DNA of 64,000 nt from Longilinea sp964536805 (lineage in GTDB: Bacteria > Chloroflexota > Anaerolineae > Anaerolineales > Anaerolineaceae). This document shows, one piece after another, positions 34,601 to 43,625 of this stretch (positions are counted from its first letter, which is position 1; every line of letters begins with the position of its first letter). The translations under genes and the position numbers were made by a program. The stretch spans positions 17,251-81,250 of the forward strand of contig CAZHYQ010000012.1 in assembly GCA_964536805.1 (NCBI GenBank). Reading direction: 5' to 3'. The notes beneath the pieces were generated by a model, which searched no databases, was not told the origin of the DNA, and saw only the letters and a program-made list of their open reading frames with translations.

Positions 34601-34885
34601 ATGATCCTCGAGTTCAGCGGCATGCTCTTCTACTGGCGCGGCCCTGCCCCCTATTACTTCATCACGGTGCCAGCTGAGCAAAGCAGCGACATCAAAGCCA
34701 TTTCGCCGCTGGTGACATACGGCTGGGGCGTCATCCCGGTGACCGTGCGGCTCGGTCAGAGCGAGTGGAAGACCTCGCTGTTCCCCAAAAACGGCGGCTA
34801 CCTGGTGCCCATCAAGGACAGCGTGCGGAACGCGGAAGCCCTTGGGCAGGGCGATCTGGTGGCGCTGCGTCTGGAAATTCGTTGA
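34601..34885 (+). CDS. DUF1905 domain protein
   Basis: 94 residues consisting only of the DUF1905 beta-barrel: FSGMLFYWRGPAPYYFITVP, GWGVIPVTVRLGQSEWKTSLFPKNGGYLVPI split here, and KDSVRNAEALGQGDLVALRLEI. The domain is often fused to YdeI-like bacteriocin-protection domains; here it stands alone. No strong ribosome binding site is evident. It is 49 bp ahead of the DinB gene. Confidence 0.9.
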   Translation: MILEFSGMLFYWRGPAPYYFITVPAEQSSDIKAISPLVTYGWGVIPVTVRLGQSEWKTSLFPKNGGYLVPIKDSVRNAEALGQGDLVALRLEIR

Positions 34886-34934
34886 GCCGGGTCGGGAACA
34901 AGGATTGGTCTGTGATGAACATCCAGGGAGACCC

Positions 34935-35459
34935 ATGGCGAATATGATCGATTCGGACATGCTGTGGCGCCAGTTTGGCGCGGCCATTGACTCGTTTGGC
35001 GGCGCCCTGCGCGGCTGCCCGGATGAACTGTGGGAAGCGCCGTTGTGGCCTGACCAGCCGGATCAGTGGGTGGCAAACGGGTTTTCGCAATTCTGGTACC
35101 TTGGCTACCACGCGCTCTTCTGGCTGGATTTGTACCTGACCGGGGCGGAGGAGGGTTTTTCTCCCCCGGCGCCGTTTGACCTGGTGGAGATGGAAGCAAA
35201 CGAAACACTGCCGCGCACCTATACCCGCGCGGAGCTGCTCGGCTACCTGGAGATTTGCACGCAGAGGTGCCGGCAGACGATCACCGCAATGTCTGAAGAA
35301 CAGGCCGGGCGCATTTGCCGCTTTGCCTGGGGGGAACTGACCTTCGCAGAACTGCAATTGTACAATCTGCGCCATATGCAGGAGCACGCCTCGCAGCTGA
35401 CCATGTTCCTGGGGCAGCAGGCCGGGCATTCGGCCCGCTGGGTAGCCCAGGCTGAGTAA
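34935..35459 (+). CDS. DinB family protein
   Basis: 174 residues from MANMIDSDML (GGGAG upstream of the ATG at 34935). This is a four-helix bundle with the three metal-binding histidines of the DinB/YfiT class: His59 in GYHALFWLD, and His147 and His151 in RHMQEHASQL. Such proteins are metal-dependent thiol transferases or hydrolases acting on small molecules. The substrate is unknown. Orphan copy next to DUF1905. Confidence 0.9.
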   Translation: MANMIDSDMLWRQFGAAIDSFGGALRGCPDELWEAPLWPDQPDQWVANGFSQFWYLGYHALFWLDLYLTGAEEGFSPPAPFDLVEMEANETLPRTYTRAELLGYLEICTQRCRQTITAMSEEQAGRICRFAWGELTFAELQLYNLRHMQEHASQLTMFLGQQAGHSARWVAQAE

Positions 35460-35566
35460 TTCATTTTTTAGAGCTGGTTGAAACCAGATGGGAGCTGCCG
35501 CATTCAATGGCCGGCATGATGCAGGATGGCGGTTGGCATAATAGACATTAAAGGTACGGTGAAATA

Positions 35567-36274
35567 ATGGCACAGGCATTGAGCAATCGCGAAATAGAAA
35601 TTGCGGAACAACTTCTAGAGGGCAAAAGCAATAAAATGATTGCCCAGTCGCTGGGCATAACCGAGCGGACCGTGGAATTTCACTTGAAGAATATCTACGA
35701 GAAGTACCAGGTAAATTCCAGGGTGGAGTTGATCCTGTTGCTGGGGAACCCCACAGGGAAACCAGGTGCGGAAAAACTGGGGGATTCCACAGTTGAAACC
35801 GCGGGTAAAAATGATGAAAATAGTGTGATGTCCAATTCAGCAAAAGGTTGGACTGCCCCTATCAAGGAGTTCTTTTCAATTATTGGTAAGGAGATAAAGA
35901 TGAATGTTCCGGTGGATTCAAATGCCAGTAAAAAAGACGGGATGATGCCGTTTTTTGAATCAATCCGGGTTTGCCTCGTCAAATACGCTGAATTTACCGG
36001 ACGGGCATCGCGGTCAGAGTTCTGGTGGTTTATGTTGTTCGTCACGCTGGTTACATCAGCGCTGGAATATGTAAGCGAGACGGCTGGCATCATCTTCCTG
36101 ATTGCCATGTTATTACCACTGCTGGCGGCAGGAGCACGCCGGTTGAATGATGTTGGTAAAAGCGGATGGTGGCAATTGTACCTGCTTATCCCGGTGGGTG
36201 GCCTGGTTATCCTGGCCTTTTTATGGGCCGAACCATCAACCGACCCACAGCCAGGTGGCGCACCTTTGGTGTGA
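35567..36274 (+). CDS. LuxR-type HTH fused to a DUF805 membrane domain
   Basis: 235 residues. Residues 1-65 are a LuxR/GerE HTH (LSNREIEIAEQLLEGKSNKMIAQSL, then ERTVEFHLKNIYEKYQV). After a linker of ~70 residues follows a DUF805 domain (YAEFTGRASRSEFWWFMLF, then GARRLNDVGKSGWWQLYLLIPVGG) with three TM segments. The result is a membrane-tethered DNA-binding protein, an unusual joining of two common parts. There is no receiver or sensor domain, so the membrane domain itself may sense the signal. The reading frame is continuous, with no sign of frameshift. GGTGAAATA precedes the ATG; a terminator follows at 36314-36354. Confidence 0.87.
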   Translation: MAQALSNREIEIAEQLLEGKSNKMIAQSLGITERTVEFHLKNIYEKYQVNSRVELILLLGNPTGKPGAEKLGDSTVETAGKNDENSVMSNSAKGWTAPIKEFFSIIGKEIKMNVPVDSNASKKDGMMPFFESIRVCLVKYAEFTGRASRSEFWWFMLFVTLVTSALEYVSETAGIIFLIAMLLPLLAAGARRLNDVGKSGWWQLYLLIPVGGLVILAFLWAEPSTDPQPGGAPLV

Positions 36275-36313
36275 CACACGGCGGTTCGGGCTGCGCACCT
36301 GCAGAAACTGAAA

Positions 36314-36354
36314 ACGTTCGCACCCCTGACGCGATGGGGAGGCGAGCGTTTTTT
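36314..36354 (+). terminator. Rho-independent terminator after the HTH-DUF805 gene
   Basis: AACG/CGC/CCCC pairs with GGGG/GCG/CGTT with short bulges around an eight-base loop, then six T. Confidence 0.7.
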
Positions 36355-36485
36355 GTTTATTGCTGGTTTGCAGGAATGATTCCCCAGCATATGCGTTCCT
36401 GTTATTGGATAATTGATTCGCTGGATATAATTAACCTACAAATCAGGCCATCTGCGATCAATAGCTATAAAATTAAGGAAATCCC

Positions 36486-37445
36486 ATGGAAATGTCGCCA
36501 GCGACAATCGAATGGCTGCTGTCCGGCGATCCGGCCATCCGCTGGCAGGTAATGCGCGATCTGCTGGACAGGCCCGCCGCGCAATGGCAGGCTGAACGCA
36601 GGCGATTGTTGGAGCACGGCTGGGCCAAAAATATGTTGGACCGCCAGAACGCAGACGGCGGCTGGGGCGAAGGCACGTACGGGCCCAAGTGGACCTCGAC
36701 CACCTACACCCTGCTGGGGTTGCGCGAGATGGGTCTGCCGGGCGATTGCGCCGCGGCACAGAGCGGGGCGCAGGTGGCGGTTGGGAAAATGCTCGGTGAA
36801 ACCCGCGACGCTGTGTTTATGAAGCGCCTGGCGGGGTTTGACCGCTGCATTGTGGGCATGATGCTGGAAATTGGCGTGTATTTCGGCATCGAGGATGAGC
36901 GCATCGATGCCCTGGTGGAGAACCTGCTGGCCGAGCAAATGCCTGACGGCGGTTGGAACTGCCGCCGCCACCGCAAACCCGAACCGCATCACAGTTCCTT
37001 CCATACCACGCTGAATGTACTGGACGGCCTGCGGGAAATTCTCGAGCTGCGCCCTGATGCGCCTTATGCTGCCGAAGTTGCGGCTGCCGAAGACCGTGCG
37101 CGCGAGCTGCTGCTGGAACACCGCCTGTTCCGCTCGGATAAAACCGGGCAGGTGATTCACAAGAATTTCGTCCAGATATCCTACCCGCACCGCTGGTTTT
37201 ACGATTTTTTGCGCGCCCTGGAGCATTTCGCCCGGGCCGGGGCCGCCCGCGATGAGCGCCTGCAGGAGGGAATTGACCTGCTGTACCAATATCAGACTGG
37301 CGACGGGCGCTGGCGCAACCAGGTCAGACATTCGGGCAAGCTCTTCTTCATCCTGGAGCCAGGCCGCGAACCCAGCCGCTGGAACACCCTGCGCGCCTTG
37401 CGCGTGCTGCGCTGGTGGCATCAGCCGGCTACCGCGCCCGCCTGA
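36486..37445 (+). CDS. Prenyltransferase/squalene-oxidase-repeat-like alpha-toroid protein
   Basis: 319 residues. Two QW-like motifs, QNADGGWGEG (about residue 55) and QMPDGGWNC (about residue 155), are typical of the alpha/alpha-toroid shared by terpene cyclases and prenyltransferases. A third, weaker one is QTGDGRWRN. No DxDD or DCTAE catalytic motif of class II cyclases is seen, so this is probably not a squalene cyclase and may be a binding or scaffolding protein. AAGGAAA lies upstream of the ATG. It is monocistronic after a terminator. Confidence 0.8.
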   Translation: MEMSPATIEWLLSGDPAIRWQVMRDLLDRPAAQWQAERRRLLEHGWAKNMLDRQNADGGWGEGTYGPKWTSTTYTLLGLREMGLPGDCAAAQSGAQVAVGKMLGETRDAVFMKRLAGFDRCIVGMMLEIGVYFGIEDERIDALVENLLAEQMPDGGWNCRRHRKPEPHHSSFHTTLNVLDGLREILELRPDAPYAAEVAAAEDRARELLLEHRLFRSDKTGQVIHKNFVQISYPHRWFYDFLRALEHFARAGAARDERLQEGIDLLYQYQTGDGRWRNQVRHSGKLFFILEPGREPSRWNTLRALRVLRWWHQPATAPA

Positions 37446-37520
37446 CACAGGGTTTTGCTCCTTTTTTCCGGCAAAACTTGGGTACAATAAGGTCAGGTTG
37501 AAAAATTAGGAGGGAATGCG

Positions 37521-38024
37521 ATGCAAATCTTTTTAATCCTGGCTCTACTGGTTGCCATCCTGGCGGTCATTTTCGCCGTTCAAAATGTCGCCGTAGTGGC
37601 GGTTAGTTTTTTTGCATGGCATATCCAGATTCCCCTTGCGGTGGCGCTGCTGGCGGCTTTGGGCGTCGGCGTTCTGATTACCATCCTGCTGTCGCTGCCG
37701 GGAAAGGTTAAAGGACGCTGGAATTCCGCCTCGAATCGAAAGAAGTATTCAAACCTGGAAGCGGAACGCGACGCCCTGAAAGCGAAAATCGATCAAATGG
37801 CGGCCGACCGCGACCGTGCCATTCAGAAATTGGACGACTCCGAAAAAGAAATCGCAGACCTGGAAGAGCGGTTGGCCAGTTTTTCGGCCGCACTGGAGGA
37901 GGCCGAAGACCGTTTGGCCGCGGCGGCGCCTGCCACGGCGATTCCTCCTCTCGTTACGCCGCCTGCGGCTGATTCCAATGGACCGGCTGCTGATCAATCC
38001 GCGGCCACACAGACCAATTCCTAA
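37521..38024 (+). CDS. LapA/DUF1049 family membrane protein with coiled coil
   Basis: 167 residues. Two TM segments (about 1-24 and 35-58), FAVQNVAVVAVSFFAW between them, match the lipopolysaccharide-assembly LapA/DUF1049 pattern. A long coiled coil follows (about 72-130: LEAERDALKAKIDQM, EKEIADLEERL), then a Pro/Ala-rich tail. In proteobacteria LapA acts with LapB, but no lipopolysaccharide genes are here, so the role is probably a general membrane/coiled-coil one. AGGAGG precedes the ATG. Confidence 0.85.
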   Translation: MQIFLILALLVAILAVIFAVQNVAVVAVSFFAWHIQIPLAVALLAALGVGVLITILLSLPGKVKGRWNSASNRKKYSNLEAERDALKAKIDQMAADRDRAIQKLDDSEKEIADLEERLASFSAALEEAEDRLAAAAPATAIPPLVTPPAADSNGPAADQSAATQTNS

Positions 38025-38028
38025 AAAC

Positions 38029-38451
38029 GTGAAAGACGTTTTCATCAAATGGTTCATGGCGGTCAATAAGCTGCTGCTCCGGCTCAGCCGCGGACGCATC
38101 GGCAGCAAACTGGGCAGGCAGACCATCCTCATCCTGCACACCACCGGGCGCAAGTCCGGCCAGGACCGCGCCATTCCGATTGCCTATTTCTTCTACGAAG
38201 GGCTCTATCTGATTGTTGCCTCAAATTGGGGAAAAGACAGCCAGGCCGATTGGTATCTCAACCTAAAAAAGGACCCCTACGCCCGGGTGGAGGTCAACGG
38301 CAGGATCATCCCGGTGGTCGCGCGTGAAGCCCAGGGAGACGAATATGAACGCCTGTGGCAGTACGCCAGCGGAAAGCATCCGCCCTACCTGGACTACCAG
38401 AAGATGACCGCCCGTCACATCCCGATTATGCTGTTTGAGCCCGTGGGTTAA
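38029..38451 (+). CDS. Nitroreductase family deazaflavin-dependent oxidoreductase (DDN-like)
   Basis: 140 residues if read from the GTG at 38029, 5 bp after the LapA gene stop. An in-frame ATG at 37978 would overlap LapA by 47 bp, and one at 38056 also exists; none has a clear ribosome binding site. The core has RGRIGSKLGRQTILILHTTGRKSGQ, the signature of F420-dependent DDN-like proteins. YLIVASNWGKDSQADWYLNLKKDPYARVEV, split here, follows, and HPPYLDYQKMTARHIPIMLFEP closes the protein. It probably uses F420 or flavin as cofactor. Ends in a bidirectional terminator. Confidence 0.85.
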   Translation: MKDVFIKWFMAVNKLLLRLSRGRIGSKLGRQTILILHTTGRKSGQDRAIPIAYFFYEGLYLIVASNWGKDSQADWYLNLKKDPYARVEVNGRIIPVVAREAQGDEYERLWQYASGKHPPYLDYQKMTARHIPIMLFEPVG

Positions 38452-38456
38452 TCAAA

Positions 38457-38481
38457 AAGGAGAGCGCGCTGCGCTCTCCTT
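38457..38481. terminator. Bidirectional terminator between convergent genes
   Basis: AAGGAGAGCGC and GCGCTCTCCTT close a GCT loop. TTGTTTTT follows on the plus strand and CCTTTTTGAT on the minus strand, so it can serve both the oxidoreductase and helicase genes. Confidence 0.85.
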
Positions 38482-38487
38482 GTTTTT

Positions 38488-40011
38488 CTAGCGCGGCCGG
38501 CGCCGGCCGCCGCCGGACTGCCGCCCCGCATGGCCGCCCCGGCGGTCCGATTGCTGCCCGGAACGCGGTTCCAACCGGCGCGAAGGCGGCTGCGTTTCCC
38601 GCCGCTCCTCGCTGGCCGGCGGCTCGACCGGGCCGTAGAATTCCACGTGGTAAAAGTCATCCAGCAGCATCGCCAGCAGGCCGTCTTCATCGTTTTCGCC
38701 CAGGGCACGCGCCAGCGGGATGAAGCGCTGCATGCGTTCGGTTTGCAGTTTGTCGCGGCTGCGCAGGCGCGCTTCCAGCAGCGCGGTGATGCGCTCGGAA
38801 ACCACGGCCTGTACGTCTTCATCGGTCGGCAGCGGGCGCTCTTCGATGCTGAAGCCAAAGCGCTTGCCGATGCGCAGCAATTCGGCCCGTTCGGTGATGT
38901 TAACCAGCGTGATGGCCGTGCCGCTGCCGCCCGCTCGCCCGGTGCGGCCGGCGCGGTGAATGTAGGCCTCGGGGTCCTCCGGCGGCTCATACTGAATGAC
39001 GTGCGACAGTTCCGGCAGGTCGATGCCGCGCGCCGCCACGTCGGTGGCCACCAGAAAGCGCAGCGTGCCCTGGCGGACGCGGTCGAGCACTTTTTCGCGC
39101 GCGGCCTGCGACAAATCGGAGGTGAGCAGATCGGCATCATAGCCGAAGCGCTGTAAAACGGTGGCCACATATTCGACGTGCAGCTTGGTGTTGCAGAAGA
39201 TGATGGCCGAAAGCGGGTTCTCGACCTCGAGGATGCGCACCAGGCTGCGGTCCTTGTCCATGCCGGGCACCGAATAGTAAACGTGTTCCGTCTCGGTCAC
39301 CTGGATGTGATCGCTGCTGAGGTTGATGAAGCCAGGATTGCGCAGGAATTGCCCGGTCAGGCGCATGACCTGGGGCGGGAAGGTGGCCGAGAACATGGAA
39401 GTGCTGATGGGATGCTCGGGCAGGTAGGACTGCACGCGGCGCATGTCGGGGTAAAAACCCATCGAGAGCATGTGATCGGCTTCGTCGAAGATCAGGTACT
39501 TTAAATTCTTCAGCGACAGCGAGCGCCGCAGCAGGTGATCGAGGATGCGGCCAGGCGTGCCAATGACGATGTGCGCTCCGGCCTTGAAGGCATCCAGTTG
39601 GGCGCGGTAGCCAACGCCGCCGTAGACGGCGATGGAACGCACCCCGGTGGTACGGCCCAAGAGTTCGGCTTCGGTGGCCACCTGCAGCGCCAGCTCGCGT
39701 GTCGGCACCAGGATCAGGACCTGGGTGGTGTTTTCGAGCGGGTTGACCATTTCGAGCATCGGGAATAAATACGCGCCGGTCTTGCCGCTGCCGGTGCGCG
39801 ATTGGATCATCATGTCGCGCTGCGAGAAGAGGTAGGGGATGGCCTTGGCCTGCACGGGCAGCAGCTCGTTCCAGCCGGCCCGCGCGGCCCCTTCGCGCAG
39901 CTTTTCAGGCAAATCGGCCAGTTTGGCCTCGGGCAGCACATCCTGCGCCGCCGGCATGTTGGATGGGTTTTCGTCGGGCGTTCCGCCCGTAATTGCGTTA
40001 AATTCGTCCAT
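38488..40011 (-). CDS. DEAD-box RNA helicase
   Basis: 507 residues with all helicase motifs in order: Q-motif region LLPVQAKAIPYL, Walker A SRTGSGKTG, PTRELALQ, GG, TPGR, DEAD, SAT, then the second domain with SAIIFCNTK, ATDVAARGIDLP and YIHRAGRTGRAGG. The C-terminal ~90 residues are basic and rich in Arg/Gly/Pro/Gln, a probable RNA-binding tail. It resembles CshA/DeaD-type helicases that unwind structured RNA in ribosome assembly or mRNA decay. Monocistronic between two terminator/promoter zones. The N-terminal 30 residues are non-conserved, so the start is only moderately certain. Confidence 0.96.
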   Translation of the reverse strand: MDEFNAITGGTPDENPSNMPAAQDVLPEAKLADLPEKLREGAARAGWNELLPVQAKAIPYLFSQRDMMIQSRTGSGKTGAYLFPMLEMVNPLENTTQVLILVPTRELALQVATEAELLGRTTGVRSIAVYGGVGYRAQLDAFKAGAHIVIGTPGRILDHLLRRSLSLKNLKYLIFDEADHMLSMGFYPDMRRVQSYLPEHPISTSMFSATFPPQVMRLTGQFLRNPGFINLSSDHIQVTETEHVYYSVPGMDKDRSLVRILEVENPLSAIIFCNTKLHVEYVATVLQRFGYDADLLTSDLSQAAREKVLDRVRQGTLRFLVATDVAARGIDLPELSHVIQYEPPEDPEAYIHRAGRTGRAGGSGTAITLVNITERAELLRIGKRFGFSIEERPLPTDEDVQAVVSERITALLEARLRSRDKLQTERMQRFIPLARALGENDEDGLLAMLLDDFYHVEFYGPVEPPASEERRETQPPSRRLEPRSGQQSDRRGGHAGRQSGGGRRRPR

Positions 40012-40200
40012 CGGTTCGTTGCTTTCTTGTAAGAAAAATATTCTCAGTTCATTGTAACGGATCAGGGCGGATGGGGATAGAGGGCGTTTTGGTTTGCTGC
40101 ATTCAAGGTTGCCGCTACAATTAACTTGTTCATGGATGCAGACCGGCCTCTCCGCCGGCCGGCTGTCCGGTTTTAGGGTTTAATCTGAGGAGGTTGTTGG

Positions 40201-40572
40201 ATGATTCAAGGCATCGATGTGGTTTTTATTCACTCGCCATACAAAGAGCTGGCGGACTGGTACGCCGGGGTGCTTGGCCTGGAAAAGGGCTTTTCAGACC
40301 CCGAGTGGACCGAGTTCCAGACGCAAGGCGTCACGCGGTTTGCGGTGGAGCAAACCAATTACCCGCGTTCGGTGATCGAAAACCAGGCCATCATGATCAG
40401 CTTCCGCGTGGCGGATATTCACACGGCCGTCAAAACGTTGTCCGAACGCGGCGTGCGCTTTTACCCATCGCTGGCGGACACCATTTTCGATACCGGCCCC
40501 TCGCTGGTGGCCACCTTTCAAGACCCGGCGGGAAACTGGCTGCAGATCTCGCAGCGCAAAGCAGTACAGTAA
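40201..40572 (+). CDS. VOC (glyoxalase-like) family protein
   Basis: 123 residues. First half GIDVVFIHSPYKELADWYAGVLGL, second half ISFRVADIHTAVKTLSERGVRFYP and the closing VATFQDPAGNWLQISQ, which give the typical paired beta-alpha-beta units. The first position expected to bind metal is His10 in FIHS; others are Glu-rich segments. GGAGG lies nine bases upstream of the ATG. Substrate unknown. Confidence 0.9.
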   Translation: MIQGIDVVFIHSPYKELADWYAGVLGLEKGFSDPEWTEFQTQGVTRFAVEQTNYPRSVIENQAIMISFRVADIHTAVKTLSERGVRFYPSLADTIFDTGPSLVATFQDPAGNWLQISQRKAVQ

Positions 40573-40625
40573 ATTGCCGGCCTCGCCCTTGCCGCCAGTT
40601 TGATTGGAAATGGAAGGAAGCAAAA

Positions 40626-41120
40626 ATGGATACGTTCAACGAAGCCATGCTGGAATACCGAAAACAGCTCGCGAATGGGCAGATTCAAAAAGCCTACAAA
40701 GGCCTGATGGATTACATGCTGGGCTTGAAAACGCATTTCAAGGACAAGTATCCCGATTATTTCGTCTCCGGCAGCCTTTACTTCGGCTACATGGATATGA
40801 CCTATTTCGCCATCATCCCGGAATCGTTGAAACAGCGCAATTTAAAAATCGCGCTGGTATTCAATCACGAAGCGTTTCGGTTTGAGGCCTGGCTGGCGGG
40901 CTACAACAAACAGGTTCAAACAAAATACTGGCAATTTTTCAAAGAAAGAGGCTGGAATCAATATACTCTCGTGCCAAGCACGAAAGGCGAGGATGCCATC
41001 CTGGTGCATGTTTTAATGGAGAATCCGGATTTTAGCGATCTGGCCAGCCTGACCCGGCAGCTGGAACGAGAGACCCTGACGTTTATTACGGATATCGAGA
41101 ACTATTTATCCAAACCCTGA
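40626..41120 (+). CDS. DUF7000 family protein
   Basis: 164 residues from MDTFNEAMLEYRKQL (ATG at 40626 with GGAAGGAAG upstream; a much longer in-frame extension upstream overlaps the VOC gene and is rejected). YKGLMDYMLGLKTHF, YPDYFVSGSLYFGYMDMTYFA, LKIALVFNHEAFRFEAWLAGYNKQVQ, split here, and DFSDLASLTRQLERETLTFI match the DUF7000 pattern as I recall it. Cytoplasmic; function unknown. Confidence 0.82.
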   Translation: MDTFNEAMLEYRKQLANGQIQKAYKGLMDYMLGLKTHFKDKYPDYFVSGSLYFGYMDMTYFAIIPESLKQRNLKIALVFNHEAFRFEAWLAGYNKQVQTKYWQFFKERGWNQYTLVPSTKGEDAILVHVLMENPDFSDLASLTRQLERETLTFITDIENYLSKP

Positions 41121-41181
41121 CCGGCCCGGTAAGTGGTAGGATCCAACCAGTTCACCAGATATATTGAAAGAGTGCATCACG

Positions 41182-42102
41182 ATGACCCTTCACTCCCGCC
41201 CCTACGCTGGCCCGGCCGATCTGCAGGCTATGATCAGCCTGACCGGGCGGCTGCGCGCTGCCGGGCAGCGCGTTTATCCGATCGCAACCGATCTGTACGA
41301 GGAGCTGGACGATCCTGAAACGCAGGTGACGGCGTGTCTGTGGGAAGATGGCAGCGAACTGGTTGGCTTTGCCTACGTCAGCCGCTGGCAAAACCTGGTG
41401 GATGCGTTTAATGAAGCCTGCTTCACGCCGGTGGTGCAGGTGGAGTTGATGAATCAGATGATCGCGGCAACCCGCGCGCGCAACCGCGCCAAAGGCGAGG
41501 CGCAGACGCTGGACGCCAGCGCGCTGGCTGACGACCTGCCCCGCCTGGCCTTGCTGGAGCGCTTCGGTTTCAACCGGCAGGAGGAATCCTCCCTGCTGTT
41601 TGCCCGTTCGCTCGACGGCGATCTGCCGCCCGCCGTGCTGCCGCCGGGTTTCACCATCCGCCCGATGGCCGGCGCGGCTGAACTGGAGGCCTATGTGGCA
41701 CTGCACCGCGCCGCCTTCGGCAGCGACAACATGACCCGCGAGTACCGCCAGTCGATCATGAGCACGCCCGGCTACCTGCCCGAGCTCGACCTTGTGGCCG
41801 CCGCGCCGGATGGCAGCCTGGTCGCCTTTTGCGTGTGCCAGATCTTCGCGGACGACGCGTCGCGCGCCGGCGGAAAGAAGGAAGGCTGGACCGACCCGCT
41901 CGGCACGCACCCGGCCTACCGCCGCCTGGGATTGGCCCAGGCGCTCATCCTCACTGGCCTGGGCCTGCTGCGCGAACGCGGCATCGATACCGCCCTGCTG
42001 GGCACCAGCAGCAGCAACCCGGCCATGCAGCGCCTGGCAGAGAAGCTCGGCTTTCGGGTGGCCACTACCACGCTGTGGTATTGCAAAACGGTGGATTGGT
42101 AG
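41182..42102 (+). CDS. Protein with two tandem GNAT acetyltransferase domains
   Basis: 306 residues from MTLHSRPY (ATG at 41182; a TTG at 41164 is a weaker start). Each half resembles a GNAT fold. The first (about 1-150) has a degenerate acetyl-CoA motif but keeps LPRLALLERFGFNRQEES. The second (about 155-306) has the intact-looking THPAYRRLGLAQALILTGLGLLRERG and TSSSNPAMQRLAEKLGF. The second domain is probably the active one. Substrate unknown. Confidence 0.88.
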   Translation: MTLHSRPYAGPADLQAMISLTGRLRAAGQRVYPIATDLYEELDDPETQVTACLWEDGSELVGFAYVSRWQNLVDAFNEACFTPVVQVELMNQMIAATRARNRAKGEAQTLDASALADDLPRLALLERFGFNRQEESSLLFARSLDGDLPPAVLPPGFTIRPMAGAAELEAYVALHRAAFGSDNMTREYRQSIMSTPGYLPELDLVAAAPDGSLVAFCVCQIFADDASRAGGKKEGWTDPLGTHPAYRRLGLAQALILTGLGLLRERGIDTALLGTSSSNPAMQRLAEKLGFRVATTTLWYCKTVDW

Positions 42103-42137
42103 CTAGCTGTGCAGGGCGTGCCTGGGTACCTGCTCCG

Positions 42138-43022
42138 CTATGGCGCCAGTGCCGAGTCGAAAAACGCGGTGATTCTGCGCTCATATTCGTCCGGGTAGCG
42201 CGCAAACGCACCGGTATGGTCGACCTGCGGTGCAATCCACAGATCCGCCCGGCTGCCCAGCGTTTCGGCGAACAGCCGGTTGAAGGCTATTTCTTCGTCG
42301 TTGTTCCCGGCCGCCACAAGCAGGAATTGCGTGGTTGGGGCCTGCTGCATCGATTCGAGCAGCGGCAGCGGCGGCGCGGAGCCGCTGAACAGCCGCACGG
42401 CCGCGAACATCACCCGCGCGGTGAAGTTGTGCACCAGGGGGCGGTTTTGCTCCAGCGCCAGGTACTCTTCCAGGCAGCGGCGCGTGGCCCCGTCGGCCGC
42501 GATTGCCCGCAGCGCCGGATTGGCCGAGGCCGCCCCCAGCAAAACCTCGCCGCCCATCGAACTGCCCAGCCCGCCGATGCGCTGCACCTCTGGACGCGCC
42601 TGCACAAAGGCCACGGCTGCGCCCACGTCCAGGCTGCCCTGCCAGCCCAGGCGGTTGGTCTGCCCATGGCTTTCGCCGTGTCCGCGCAGGTCGAGCGATA
42701 GGACGCCGTAGCCATGCCGGGCAAGCATTTCAGCATATTGGCGCATACTTTCGCGCGTCCCGCCAGCGCCGTGCAGCAAAATGATGACCGCGCCGTTGGT
42801 CGGAGGGCGGTACCAGGCGCTGATCTGCACGCCGTCGTCGGCGGTCAGCGTCACGGTTTCAAATCCGGCTGGTGGGTTGCCCGGTGTGGACTGTGCAGGC
42901 CACACGGCGACCGCGGCCATGCCAACCGGCAGACCGATGTAAAGGAGCAGAACCAGGATGCCCAAGGCAATGCCCGCCCCGCGCAGCACCCGCACAAATC
43001 GCGATTTCGTTTTTGTTTTCAT
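42138..43022 (-). CDS. Membrane-anchored alpha/beta hydrolase
   Basis: 294 residues from the ATG at 43022 (a GTG at 43034 is four codons further up). An N-terminal TM segment at about residues 12-36 precedes the alpha/beta fold. VIILLHGAGGTRES gives the oxyanion region, GLGSSMGGEVLLG the nucleophile Ser in G-x-S-x-G, and QVDHTGAF the catalytic His near the C-terminus. Probably anchored in the membrane with the hydrolase outside or inside; topology not settled. Substrate unknown, fits the BAAT/dienelactone-like esterase group. Confidence 0.87.
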   Translation of the reverse strand: MKTKTKSRFVRVLRGAGIALGILVLLLYIGLPVGMAAVAVWPAQSTPGNPPAGFETVTLTADDGVQISAWYRPPTNGAVIILLHGAGGTRESMRQYAEMLARHGYGVLSLDLRGHGESHGQTNRLGWQGSLDVGAAVAFVQARPEVQRIGGLGSSMGGEVLLGAASANPALRAIAADGATRRCLEEYLALEQNRPLVHNFTARVMFAAVRLFSGSAPPLPLLESMQQAPTTQFLLVAAGNNDEEIAFNRLFAETLGSRADLWIAPQVDHTGAFARYPDEYERRITAFFDSALAP

Positions 43023-43625
43023 GGTAGTTCTCACATCTGAAATGAAAGAGGTGAGCGAGGATCCGCCGGCCCGCGGCAGTTTCAGATAAACGGTTATAAA
43101 ACCGGCAGCCGTTAATGAAGATCGAAACGGCCAGCGAACCGGCGAAGATCAGCGCTGAAACGCCGGGCGTCAGGTAAACCTGCCGTCTCTACCGGAAGTT
43201 TGGTATCAGTTCACCCCGCCAAACTTATGCCCATTGCCAGGCCCGCCCTGGAGAGAACATATTTCATCACCCGGGAAACACAGGTTACTCCTTCGTCAAA
43301 ACTGCCCGAAGTGTTCGGATCCATTCCCTCTATATTTCTTGACATGTTAATGACCTTATCGTTTTAAGCACATTATATATTACATGGCCAAGGTGAATTC
43401 AATATATTTATTGCACTTTCACTATTACCTCAAATCATCATAAGTTGGTGTTGGCGGCAATTTTGCGATTGGCAATCCCCCAACCTTCCATTTTCTTATT
43501 AATCTCTAATAGAAAATCTGAAAAACCACTATATAATTATTATTACATATTTGAGAGAAATTGTCATAATATTTTGACAACTGAATAACGGTATGGTTCT
43601 TTGGCATTCGGCAGGGAGTGGAAAA
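43023..43625. other. ~600-bp intergenic region
   Basis: No gene is seen. The left half (to about 43310) is GC-rich and the right half (about 43340-43590) AT-rich. No terminator with a clear T run or long repeat was found. An antisense frame across 43506-44162 is the shadow of the SDR gene plus AT-rich sequence. Confidence 0.5.

Noticed and set aside
40194..40625. Upstream extension of the DUF7000 frame
   Set aside because: It overlaps the VOC gene in another frame. The family opening starts at 40626 with its own ribosome binding site.
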